Assembly (NCBI GenBank): GCA_964605235.1
Contig: CAZSBB010000061.1
Coordinates: forward strand, 1-21,613
Direction: 5' to 3'
DNA: 21,613 nucleotides
Origin: CAZSBB01 sp964605235
GTDB taxonomy: Bacteria; Planctomycetota; Phycisphaerae; Phycisphaerales; Phycisphaeraceae
Part shown: piece after piece, positions 7,279-13,850 of the stretch
Position numbering within the stretch: position 1 is the stretch's first letter
Layout: the number at the start of each line of letters is the position of its first letter
Notes under the pieces: generated by a model
Databases searched by the model: none
What the model was told of the DNA's origin: nothing
What the model saw: the letters and a program-made list of their open reading frames with translations, nothing else
Translations under genes and position numbers: made by a program

Positions 7279-7378
7279 NNNNNNNNNNNNNNNNNNNNNN
7301 NNNNNNNNNNNNNNNNNNNNNNNNNNNNNNNNNNNNNNNNNNNNNNNNNNNNNNNNNNNNNNNNNNNNNNNNNNNNNN
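7279..7378. other. Assembly gap (100 N)
   Basis: Exactly 100 unknown bases, a conventional scaffold-gap placeholder. Its true length is not known and may be zero or negative, given the 55-bp identity of its two edges. Confidence 0.97.
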
Positions 7379-7434
7379 TGCTGAAGCCAGAGGAGGCACC
7401 AGGAGGATTAATCATCCTGACAACTTTGGCTTCC
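7379..7434. repeat. Interspersed element, partial copy C after the gap
   Basis: This is the tail of the ~160-bp element only, from TGCTGAAGCCAGAGG to CAACTTTGGCTTCC. It is followed by TTCCCACCTTTAGCTTCC, a REP right-half tail that overlaps the end of the minus-strand tautomerase gene. Confidence 0.85.
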
Positions 7435-7443
7435 TTCCCACCT

Positions 7444-7674
7444 TTAGCTTCCGGCCTGCTTTGTCTCGCCGGAACCTTGCTGCCGGCGGTACTCGGTGGT
7501 CAGAACCCCGGCGTACCCCCAGTTCTCGGGGTCCACCTCGTCGATGACGATGTGCGTATGCTCCGGCCGTTTGCCCAGCACCCGCTGGAGGGTGGCCGTA
7601 ATTTCGGCGACGATCTGCGCCTTCTGCTCGGCGGTCACGCCATCGCGGGTAATCTTCACGTTCACGAATGGCAT
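7444..7674 (-). CDS. 4-oxalocrotonate tautomerase-family protein
   Basis: 76 residues starting MPFVNVKITRDG. In this family the initiator Met is removed and Pro at the new N-terminus is the catalytic base for keto-enol tautomerisation. The middle (TAEQKAQIVAEITATLQRVLGK) is the long helix, and THIVIDEVDPENWGYAG matches the usual second strand and loop. Length is right for the 60-80 residue subunits, which form oligomers. GAGG lies 7 nt before the ATG. The TAA stop (7444-7446) lies inside a REP-like ACCTTTAGCTTCC tail, so the last residues (about QGSGETKQAGS) may have been changed by repeat insertion. The gene sits alone among repeats. The substrate is unknown. Confidence 0.85.
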   Translation of the reverse strand: MPFVNVKITRDGVTAEQKAQIVAEITATLQRVLGKRPEHTHIVIDEVDPENWGYAGVLTTEYRRQQGSGETKQAGS

Positions 7675-7699
7675 CGCGTGTCCTCAAGCCTCTGTGGCA

Positions 7700-7719
7700 T
7701 AACGAAAACGGCTCAGTTG
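7700..7719 (-). promoter_or_regulatory. 20-bp shared motif upstream of the tautomerase gene (attC-like half site?)
   Basis: TAACGAAAACGGCTCAGTTG on the plus strand matches 8123-8142 at 18 of 20 positions. Each copy lies just upstream of a small minus-strand gene. Read on the minus strand it ends CGTTATG, reminiscent of the GTTRRRY core of integron attC sites. The complementary half site is not visible. Confidence 0.4.
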
Positions 7720-7730
7720 GGAATGAATAA

Positions 7731-7764
7731 CGTGTCGGGTTGAATATTTATTCATCCTGTCACC
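7731..7764. repeat. REP-like hairpin, site 4
   Basis: Variant CGTGTCGGG...CCTGTCACC palindrome followed by TTTGACTTGTCC. The stop codon of the zinc-ribbon gene (7752-7754) lies inside it. Confidence 0.8.
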
Positions 7765-8114
7765 TTTGACTTGTCCAGGTGCCTGGCTGGTTGACCACAC
7801 TCGAAACACTTCGAAGCCACCGGCGTTCGAAGCACCTTGCCGCATTTTTCACATGGCGGGCCATAAATCGAAATACGATGGTGATACAGCGCGTTTGCGT
7901 TCGTCTCGTGAAAACCTGTCAGGCACTCGTATTCGTCTAGGGCAGGCTGGAACAGGCGCTCTATAGGAACTCCTTCGAGTGAGATTCCGTGACGCTGACG
8001 GAATGCTTTGGTCGCCTGAATACCGTCATGCAATAACCGCTCCACACGCTCGAACTCGCCTTCATCGAGCATGGGAATGTGCATTTTGCATCGCCAGCAC
8101 CAGATGACTTCCAC
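7752..8114 (-). CDS. Small zinc-ribbon protein of unknown function
   Basis: 120 residues with three cysteine pairs: CWRC (6 and 9), CEKC (88 and 91) and CFEC (103 and 106). The last two probably form one zinc ribbon. The middle (DEYECLTGFHETNANALYHHRISIYGPPC) is a pattern I associate with a family of uncharacterised bacterial proteins. The start is GTG at 8114, with AGGAG 5 nt upstream on the minus strand. The last seven residues (DKSKVTG) and the stop are encoded by REP DNA, so the insertion replaced the original C-terminus just after the ribbon. It is not obviously operonic with its neighbours. No catalytic residues are evident, so a binding or structural role is as likely as an enzymatic one. 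Confidence 0.75.
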   Translation of the reverse strand: MEVIWCWRCKMHIPMLDEGEFERVERLLHDGIQATKAFRQRHGISLEGVPIERLFQPALDEYECLTGFHETNANALYHHRISIYGPPCEKCGKVLRTPVASKCFECGQPARHLDKSKVTG

Positions 8115-8122
8115 AAGTCTCC

Positions 8123-8142
8123 TAACGTAAAAGGCTCAGTTG
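8123..8142 (-). promoter_or_regulatory. 20-bp shared motif upstream of the zinc-ribbon gene (attC-like half site?)
   Basis: TAACGTAAAAGGCTCAGTTG on the plus strand. Read on the minus strand it ends CGTTAGGAG directly before the GTG start, so part of it also supplies the Shine-Dalgarno sequence. A small palindrome CCGAACTTCGG (8147-8157) lies next to it. It matches 7700-7719 at 18 of 20 positions. Confidence 0.4.
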
Positions 8143-8167
8143 CCTGCCGAACTTCGGTGTGAACAAA

Positions 8168-8357
8168 GGTGTCGGGTTGACTTGTCCCTTTGACTTGTCC
8201 GCAGATGACGCAGATGGACGCAGATAAAGCAGCAATTGCTGCCGATGTCTACTCTGCGTAAATCCGCGTCATCTGCGGATCAAAACGCTTTGCTTCTTCC
8301 GCTGCTGAAGCCAGAGGAGGCACCAGGAGGATTAATCATCCTGACAACTTTGGCTTC
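8168..8357. repeat. REP left half plus interspersed ~160-bp element, copy D
   Basis: GGTGTCGGGTTGA (8168-8180), the left half of the REP, is joined directly to CTTGTCCC and then to the ~160-bp element. Arms lie at 8199-8211 and 8266-8278. The tail (8304-8358) is the same 55-bp stretch that borders both sides of the gap. Confidence 0.85.
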
Positions 8358-8634
8358 CTCCAAAGGACTCCCTGATAGCAGCGAATCGAAACTTCAATTA
8401 TACCAATGAACTCCGCATAGCACGGTACGGGCGCGATCTTCAGATTCATATGTCATATGTTCACGCCGCCCCGCCCGCCGTCCCTGGGCGAACACCGGCT
8501 GGGGCGCACCGGCGGCGGCTGGGCCAAAGTACAGCAATTTTCAGCGTTGGCGCAGCGCCCCCGGCAGTTAGGATGACATATGAACAGCCCGGTCCGCGTG
8601 GGACACGCTCCTCATACCCGCCAAGGATGCCGCC
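8358..8634. other. Intergenic region upstream of the pseudopilin gene, with a 12-bp inverted repeat
   Basis: There is no coding signal. TTCATATGTCAT (8445-8456) and ATGACATATGAA (8573-8584) are perfect inverted repeats bounding a 140-bp GC-rich segment with no recognisable content. This could be a small MITE-like remnant or a paired regulatory site. The right copy ends 50 bp before the next start codon. Confidence 0.55.
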
Positions 8635-9405
8635 ATGCTTCAGCCGTCGCCTCGTGTCGATCGCCGGGCCTTTACCTTAATCGAACTGCTGGTGGTCATC
8701 TCCATCATCGCGCTGCTGGTTGCAGTGCTGCTGCCGGCGCTGGCGAGCGCCCGCAACGCGGCGCAGGCGACCGTTTGTCTGGCGGGGATGCGGCAGTTCA
8801 CCATCGGCGTCAACAGCTACGTCGAAAGCGAAAAGCAGTACTGGCCGGTGGGCACGCAATATCCCTACGCCACCGGCCCGAACTTCAACGGCGGGGTGGT
8901 CTGGCAGCAGATCGTGGCGCACTTCATCAACGGCAAGTACATCGCCGAGTCGCCCTACGGCATCGGCATCTATTCCGGGCAAACCGCCTTCTTCTACGGC
9001 ACGGTGCGTGACAACAACATCTTCCAGTGCCCCACCGGCAAGGTGTACTTCAACGGGTGGGCCAGCCCCATGGCGTCCACCTATGCGTGGAACACCGCCG
9101 TCTACGGCATGGGTGACAGCGACGGCTGGTCCCTGGGGGGCTATGCCGCCACGCCCGCCTATGCCGATTACTACGGCCGGCGCCGCACCATGCAACTGGT
9201 CGTTCCTTCATCCACCGTGCTGGTCGCCGAGTACGCCGACGTGGATCGCATCTACTATGACTACAACACCGGCAACTTTCAGGCGCCCACCCACCTGACC
9301 CAACACCACCGCGGCGGCGGCAATGTGCTCTGGCTCGACGGGCACGCCTCGGCGGAAAAACGCACCACGCTGACCGCCGCCAACCTGACCATCCAGAAGG
9401 ACTGA
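8635..9405 (+). CDS. Prepilin-type N-terminal cleavage/methylation protein (type II secretion pseudopilin-like, H-x9-DG)
   Basis: 256 residues from ATG 8635, preceded by AAGGA at 8-nt spacing. RRAFTLIELLVVISIIALLVAVLLPAL is a classic type IV pilin/pseudopilin leader: cleavage before Phe13, Glu at mature +5, then one hydrophobic helix. The C-terminus contains HRGGGNVLWLDGHA, the H-x9-DG motif of the large DUF1559-like and related pseudopilin families in Planctomycetota, Lentisphaerae and Verrucomicrobia. These are exported, membrane-anchored proteins, many encoded singly beside degradation genes, and their exact roles are mostly unknown. It lies 96 bp upstream of the propeller lyase-like gene on the same strand, so co-transcription is possible. 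Ala replaces the usual Gly at -1. Confidence 0.88.
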   Translation: MLQPSPRVDRRAFTLIELLVVISIIALLVAVLLPALASARNAAQATVCLAGMRQFTIGVNSYVESEKQYWPVGTQYPYATGPNFNGGVVWQQIVAHFINGKYIAESPYGIGIYSGQTAFFYGTVRDNNIFQCPTGKVYFNGWASPMASTYAWNTAVYGMGDSDGWSLGGYAATPAYADYYGRRRTMQLVVPSSTVLVAEYADVDRIYYDYNTGNFQAPTHLTQHHRGGGNVLWLDGHASAEKRTTLTAANLTIQKD

Positions 9406-9501
9406 CCTCCCGCCTGCCGTGAAACCCGCGCGCCGCCTTCCGCCCGACCGGCAGCACGCCGGCGCGGCAAGGATTCCCCTTTCCCTGACGAGTGCCGTTT
9501 T

Positions 9502-10662
9502 ATGCCGATCATCTGGTTCGGTGAAGCCTATGACTATCCCGCGGACCCCGACAGCGGCGCCACCACCGTTCGTCTGACCACCTCGCTGTATCACCATTGC
9601 AACGTCTATCCCGAGCATGGCTACAGCAGCGCCGACGGCCGGCGCATCGCCATCCTGCGTTCCCACTCGGCGGACCCGCGCGTGCCGCCGTCGGATCTGC
9701 TGGTGGCGGACCTTTACACCCTGCGTCTGACCATCGTCGAACGCAACATCCAGAGCATTCTGGTCGGCACCGCCGCGTTCACCGGCTGGATTTACTACCT
9801 CAACGCCAACCGCGAACTGATGCGCGTGCAGATGTCCACGCTGGAAAAGCAGGTCGTCTGGAGCCAGTGGCCCTTCAGCCCCGACTTCGTGCTGCACACC
9901 GTCTCGGTGGATCAGCGTTACCTCGTGGGCCAGCTCCCGCAGGCGAACTACAAGAACGCGCTGGTGCGCATTGATCTCGTCGAGAAGACGTGGAAGATCA
10001 TTTACGAGGACTATGAAATCAGCAACGCCCATCCGGTGTTCAATCCCATCACCGGGCGCGATCTTTATGTGCTGCGGGCCACGGGCTATGGCGTGAACGA
10101 TCGGCAGGAAGTGAAGGACCTCGGCACGCCCCGCTACTGCACGCAGTTTCTGCTGGATCGGGACGGCGGCAACCGGCGCGACCTGCCCATCGGCCCGCCG
10201 CATTCGCCCAGTTCCACCGGGCACGCCGGCTGGATCGCCGACACCGGGCGCATCTGCTGCGTGGTCGATTGGGACCTGCAGCGCTATCGCCCGCTCAAGG
10301 AGTTCCCGCGCGGCAACATCGTCTGGTGCGGCCCGCAGGACAAAGAGCCGTTCTTCCTCGACTGCCCCGACCACGCCTTTCAGCACATCGGCGTGTCGCG
10401 CTGCGGACGCTACTTCGTCTCCGAGTCCTATGCCGCCGGTCTGCCCGGCCCGGTGGCGCTGGTGGTCGGCAACTTCCAAACCGGCAAATGGCGCGTGCTG
10501 CTGCGCGACTGCAAAGCCACCGGCGGGGCGTCGGCGATCTCCCACGCCCACGCCTACTTCACCGCCGACAACAAGCATGTGATCTACAACGCCGACCCGC
10601 ACATGATCGGGCACGTCTATGCCGCCCGCGTGCCCGATGCGTTTCTGCGTTCGCTGGATTAG
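9502..10662 (+). CDS. Beta-propeller protein resembling oligogalacturonate lyase (PL22-like)
   Basis: 386 residues with no signal peptide, so probably cytoplasmic. Repeated propeller-type strands (SSADGRRIAIL, VSVDQRYLVGQ, TADNKHVIYNAD) point to a seven-bladed fold. Spaced histidines resemble the oligogalacturonate lyase active site: GHAGW (His241), HAFQH (His291/His295) and SHAHAYF (His348/His350). In characterised PL22 enzymes, one His acts in catalysis and an H-x-H pair with another His binds Mn2+. If correct, it would cleave unsaturated digalacturonate, a late step in pectin use. No other pectin gene is visible, so a related sugar-acid substrate is equally possible. ATG 9502 is the first in-frame start; its Shine-Dalgarno is weak. 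Confidence 0.6.
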   Translation: MPIIWFGEAYDYPADPDSGATTVRLTTSLYHHCNVYPEHGYSSADGRRIAILRSHSADPRVPPSDLLVADLYTLRLTIVERNIQSILVGTAAFTGWIYYLNANRELMRVQMSTLEKQVVWSQWPFSPDFVLHTVSVDQRYLVGQLPQANYKNALVRIDLVEKTWKIIYEDYEISNAHPVFNPITGRDLYVLRATGYGVNDRQEVKDLGTPRYCTQFLLDRDGGNRRDLPIGPPHSPSSTGHAGWIADTGRICCVVDWDLQRYRPLKEFPRGNIVWCGPQDKEPFFLDCPDHAFQHIGVSRCGRYFVSESYAAGLPGPVALVVGNFQTGKWRVLLRDCKATGGASAISHAHAYFTADNKHVIYNADPHMIGHVYAARVPDAFLRSLD

Positions 10663-10675
10663 AAACTACCAATAC

Positions 10676-10799
10676 TCACCACAGAGACCCAGAGAACACA
10701 GAGAACACGGAAGAATGCTCACCGAGAATTGCAGGATTATCAGGATGGATGCTGACTTCTCTGGTATTTACTCCGTGTCCTCTGTGCCTCTGTGGTGAA
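10676..10799. repeat. 124-bp inverted-repeat element (CACAGAG type)
   Basis: The left arm TCACCACAGAGACCCAGAG (from 10676) pairs with a right arm ending TGTGCCTCTGTGGTGA (to about 10798). The internal ACACAGAG and CTCTGTG runs also pair. This is a widespread, apparently non-autonomous palindromic repeat. It occupies most of the gap between the propeller gene and the first C45-like gene. Confidence 0.8.
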
Positions 10800-10833
10800 C
10801 TGCATTTTGGTTCAGATTCCCGGAGTTTCCATC

Positions 10834-12105
10834 ATGACGCTGCGCCTCACCCGTGACCAGGCCTACCAGCGCGGCTTTGCCGCCAGTCGCAAAGGCGGCT
10901 GGTTCACCGACAGCCTCGTCGCGGACGTGGAGTCCTACTTTCCGACCTGGCGCCAGGAGTATCCGCTCTCGGCGCAGCTCGATTATCGCCAGGAGATTCT
11001 CAAACTCTGGCGCGAACGGCTGCAAGCGGACCTCGACTTGACGAAGTACCCCGAGTGCCGCGGCCTGCGTGAGCTGGTCCATGCCGAGCATGAAGGCTAT
11101 CTCGCCGGTTGCGGCGGGAACGAGGTGCAGGCGGCGTACCACTTCAATTTCTACTACTTCATGCGGCTGCGGCTGGCGACCCGCTACTTCGGCTTCCCCG
11201 AGGAGCTGCGCGGCAAGTACAACCCCTACGCCACCACGGCCGCCGAGTGCACTGCCATCTACTTCGCCGACACCCCCGACGGCCCGTGCGCCGGCAAGAA
11301 TCTGGATACCTCGCCCAACGAGAAGTTCACCCGACTAGGCCCGGGCCATGTCCCCGGCGGCGCGCGTCCGACCGCCGTGCGCTGCGTCGGCGGCGCCAGC
11401 GCCGCGGTGCTGTGCGATGACGAGCCGGCGGATATTTTCCCGGTCAATGTCGATGACATCACGCCCCCCGAGCTGGACACCGTGCGCACCTGGGCGCCCT
11501 TCCGCCAGCGTTACGCCCAGTTCTGTGGCCCGGGCAACAGCGTGTGGGTGGATCGCACCGGCGACGCGGTGGCGGTGGAAAACAGCAACACCCTGATGGG
11601 CTATCGCTTCGCGGAGAACGGCATCGCCGCGGTCACCGCCCTGGCGTACCTGACCCCCACGCTCAAGGCGCACAAAGCCGAACGCGATGAGCTGTCCCTG
11701 CAGAAGCGCGGCTGGACCCATGATTCCCCCGACTGGTGCTACTGGCAGGGCTGCAACCAACGCTATGACCGGCTGATGCACCTGGTGAAGGAGGAAGCCC
11801 AGCGCGGCCCGACGCTCGAAGGCATGGCGAACATTCTGCTCGATCCCGCCGGCCCGCTGCCCCAGCGCATCTCCACCGCCAACGAGCCGTTTTATCCCGG
11901 CCTGGACACCAACTTCTGGACCATGGCGACCTGGGTCACCGTGCTGTATGGCCCGCAGCGCCGGGTGTACCGCTGGGCCCACACCCCCGAGCCGGATGGC
12001 CCGATTTTCCTGCGTGAACCGGAACTGGTGCTGGAGGACGATGTGCCGCCGCAGCCAGAGTTCGAGCAGCAGCGCCAACGGCTGGCGCGCATCGGCAAGC
12101 ATTGA
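10834..12105 (+). CDS. C45-like N-terminal-nucleophile hydrolase/acyltransferase, tandem copy 1
   Basis: 423 residues starting MTLRLTRDQAYQRG. ATG 10834 is chosen because it matches the start of the downstream paralogue and has GGAG 9 nt upstream. An earlier in-frame ATG (10792) lies in the inverted-repeat element. The core AECTAIYFADTPDGPCAGKNLD fits the acyl-CoA:6-aminopenicillanate acyltransferase (peptidase C45) family, where autoprocessing exposes Cys as nucleophile; here that would be Cys139. GNSVWVDRTGDAVAVENS matches the later strand that family uses. The family also includes amide hydrolases, so the substrate cannot be inferred. There is no signal peptide. It lies about 170 bp after the propeller gene and 188 bp before its paralogue. 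Confidence 0.6.
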   Translation: MTLRLTRDQAYQRGFAASRKGGWFTDSLVADVESYFPTWRQEYPLSAQLDYRQEILKLWRERLQADLDLTKYPECRGLRELVHAEHEGYLAGCGGNEVQAAYHFNFYYFMRLRLATRYFGFPEELRGKYNPYATTAAECTAIYFADTPDGPCAGKNLDTSPNEKFTRLGPGHVPGGARPTAVRCVGGASAAVLCDDEPADIFPVNVDDITPPELDTVRTWAPFRQRYAQFCGPGNSVWVDRTGDAVAVENSNTLMGYRFAENGIAAVTALAYLTPTLKAHKAERDELSLQKRGWTHDSPDWCYWQGCNQRYDRLMHLVKEEAQRGPTLEGMANILLDPAGPLPQRISTANEPFYPGLDTNFWTMATWVTVLYGPQRRVYRWAHTPEPDGPIFLREPELVLEDDVPPQPEFEQQRQRLARIGKH

Positions 12106-12195
12106 CAGCCCGGCCCGGCGGCGCCCCCCCACCGCAACCGCGCGGCCGCCCACCGGCACGGACGGAACCGCACGGAGCCACGACGACAACGGATA

Positions 12196-12246
12196 AAATA
12201 ACGGGTCAGGTTCAATATTGTCAGTGCCGGACTCGTCCCGTCATTT
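12196..12246. repeat. REP-like imperfect palindrome between the C45-like paralogues
   Basis: AAATAACGGG (12196-12205) pairs with CCCGTCATTT (12237-12246) at 9 of 10 positions. The interior starts TCAGGTTCAATATTG. A related sequence, CAAATATATTGGACATGTCC followed by CGTTATTT, lies inverted at 13801-13828. Confidence 0.65.
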
Positions 12247-12293
12247 AACCCCTGCTGCAGCCTCGGAACCATTCTTTCCCCGGAGTTTCCCTG

Positions 12294-13565
12294 ATGACCT
12301 TGCGCCTCACCCGTGAACAGGCTTACCAGCGCGGCTTTGCCGCCAGCCAGGAACCCAGCTGGTTCAGCGCCAGCCTCGTCGACGATGTGGAGTCCTATTT
12401 CCCCAGCTGGCGCCAGGAGTTTCCGCTCTCGGCGCACCTCGATTATCGCCAGGAGATTCTCAAGCTCTGGCGCGAACGGCTGAATGCGGACCTCGATTTG
12501 ACCAAGTACCCCGAATGCCGCGGCCTGCGCGAGCTGGTCCATGCCGAGCATGAGGGCTATCTCGCCGGCTGCGGGGGCAACGAAGTGCAGGCGGCTTACC
12601 GTTACAACTTCAACTACTTCATGCGCCTGCGGCTATCGACGAGCTACTTCGGCTTCCCCGAGGAACTGCGCGGCAAGTACAACCCCTACGCCACCACGGC
12701 CGCCGAGTGCACCGCCGTCTACTTCGCCGACACGCCCGACGGCCCGTGCGCCGGCAAGAATCTCGACACCACGCCCAACCAGAAGTTCCCCCGCTTTCAG
12801 CCGGGCCATGTGCTGGGCGGAGCGCTGCCGACGACGGTGCGCTGCGTCGGCACCGCCAGCGCCGCGGTGCTGTGCGATGACGAGCCGGAGGATATTTTCC
12901 CGGTGAATGTCGATGACATCACGCCCCCCGAGCTGGACACCGTGCGCACCTGGGCGCCGTTTCGTCAGCGTTACGCCCAGTTCTGTGGCCCGGGCAACAG
13001 CGTGTGGGTGGATCGCACCGGCGATGCCGTGGCGGTGGAGCACACCAACACCATGATGGGCTATCGCTTCGCGGAGAACGGCATTGCCGCCGTCACCGCC
13101 CTGGCGTACCAGACCCCCGCGCTCAAGGCGCACAAAGCCGAGCGCGATGAGCTGTCCCTGCAGAAGCGCGGCTGGACCCACGACTGCCCCGACTGGTGCT
13201 ACTGGCGCGGCTGCAACCAGCGCTATGACCGCCTGATGCAGCTGGTGAAGGAGGAAGCAAAGCGCGGCCCGACGCTCGAAGGCATGGCGAACATGCTGCT
13301 CGATCCCGCCGGCCCGGTACCCGCGCGCATCTCCAGCGCCAACGAGCCGTGCTATCCGGGTCTGGAAACCAATTCCTGGACCATGGCGACCTGGGTGGCG
13401 GTGCTGTTTGGCCCCCAGCGCCGGGTGTACCGCTGGGCGCACACGGAACAACCCGATGGCCCGATCTTCGGCCGCGAGCCGGAGCTGATGCTGGAAGACG
13501 ACGTGCCCATGCAGCCGGCGTTTGAAGCGCAGCGGCAACGGTTGGCGCGCATCGGGAAAAGCTGA
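12294..13565 (+). CDS. C45-like N-terminal-nucleophile hydrolase/acyltransferase, tandem copy 2
   Basis: 423 residues, the same length as the upstream copy. A by-eye comparison gives about 54 differences (roughly 87% identity) and no gaps. The putative nucleophile is Cys139 in AECTAVYFADTPDG. Strictly conserved blocks include GPCAGKNLDT, GPGNSVWVDRTGDAVAVE and KAERDELSLQKRGWTHD. Differences cluster at the N-terminus (residues 19-30) and in the last ~100 residues. The leader before the start (CCCGGAGTTTCC) is identical to that of copy 1, so the duplication included the ribosome binding site. Both copies appear intact, which suggests dosage or diverging substrates rather than decay. Confidence 0.6.
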   Translation: MTLRLTREQAYQRGFAASQEPSWFSASLVDDVESYFPSWRQEFPLSAHLDYRQEILKLWRERLNADLDLTKYPECRGLRELVHAEHEGYLAGCGGNEVQAAYRYNFNYFMRLRLSTSYFGFPEELRGKYNPYATTAAECTAVYFADTPDGPCAGKNLDTTPNQKFPRFQPGHVLGGALPTTVRCVGTASAAVLCDDEPEDIFPVNVDDITPPELDTVRTWAPFRQRYAQFCGPGNSVWVDRTGDAVAVEHTNTMMGYRFAENGIAAVTALAYQTPALKAHKAERDELSLQKRGWTHDCPDWCYWRGCNQRYDRLMQLVKEEAKRGPTLEGMANMLLDPAGPVPARISSANEPCYPGLETNSWTMATWVAVLFGPQRRVYRWAHTEQPDGPIFGREPELMLEDDVPMQPAFEAQRQRLARIGKS

Positions 13566-13626
13566 CGCCCAGTCCGGCTATGTCCAGCCCGACCGGACCC
13601 GCCGCGAAAGCCAAACCAAATCTCCC

Positions 13627-13745
13627 CAACGAGCCGGAAGCGTCAGCGCCGGCGCCGGGCCACCGCCCACCAGCGCCTCACGCGCCAACCGACCACCCTC
13701 CGATCCCCGGCCGCCCTACCCCTCGCTGACGCTTCGGGCTCGTTG
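13627..13745. repeat. 119-bp element with 22-bp inverted ends
   Basis: The left end CAACGAGCCGGAAGCGTCAG (from 13627) and the right end to 13745 are inverted copies matching at 21 of 22 positions. The interior is GC-rich and non-coding. The same end sequences build the 183-bp tandem units at the right edge of the window. Confidence 0.85.
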
Positions 13746-13800
13746 TGCTGTCCTGTCGCCAATGCAACTAAATGCTCTGCCCCAGCGCTGGGATCAAACA

Positions 13801-13828
13801 CAAATATATTGGACATGTCCCGTTATTT
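13801..13828. repeat. REP-like motif with GGACATGTCC palindrome
   Basis: CAAATATATTGGACATGTCC followed by CGTTATTT, just before the uvrB stop codon. Its reverse complement resembles the start of the repeat at 12196 (AAATAACGGG). The rest of 13566-13850 holds only this and the 119-bp element. Confidence 0.6.
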
Positions 13829-13850
13829 GGAGCTGGCGGGTGCAAGTGCG

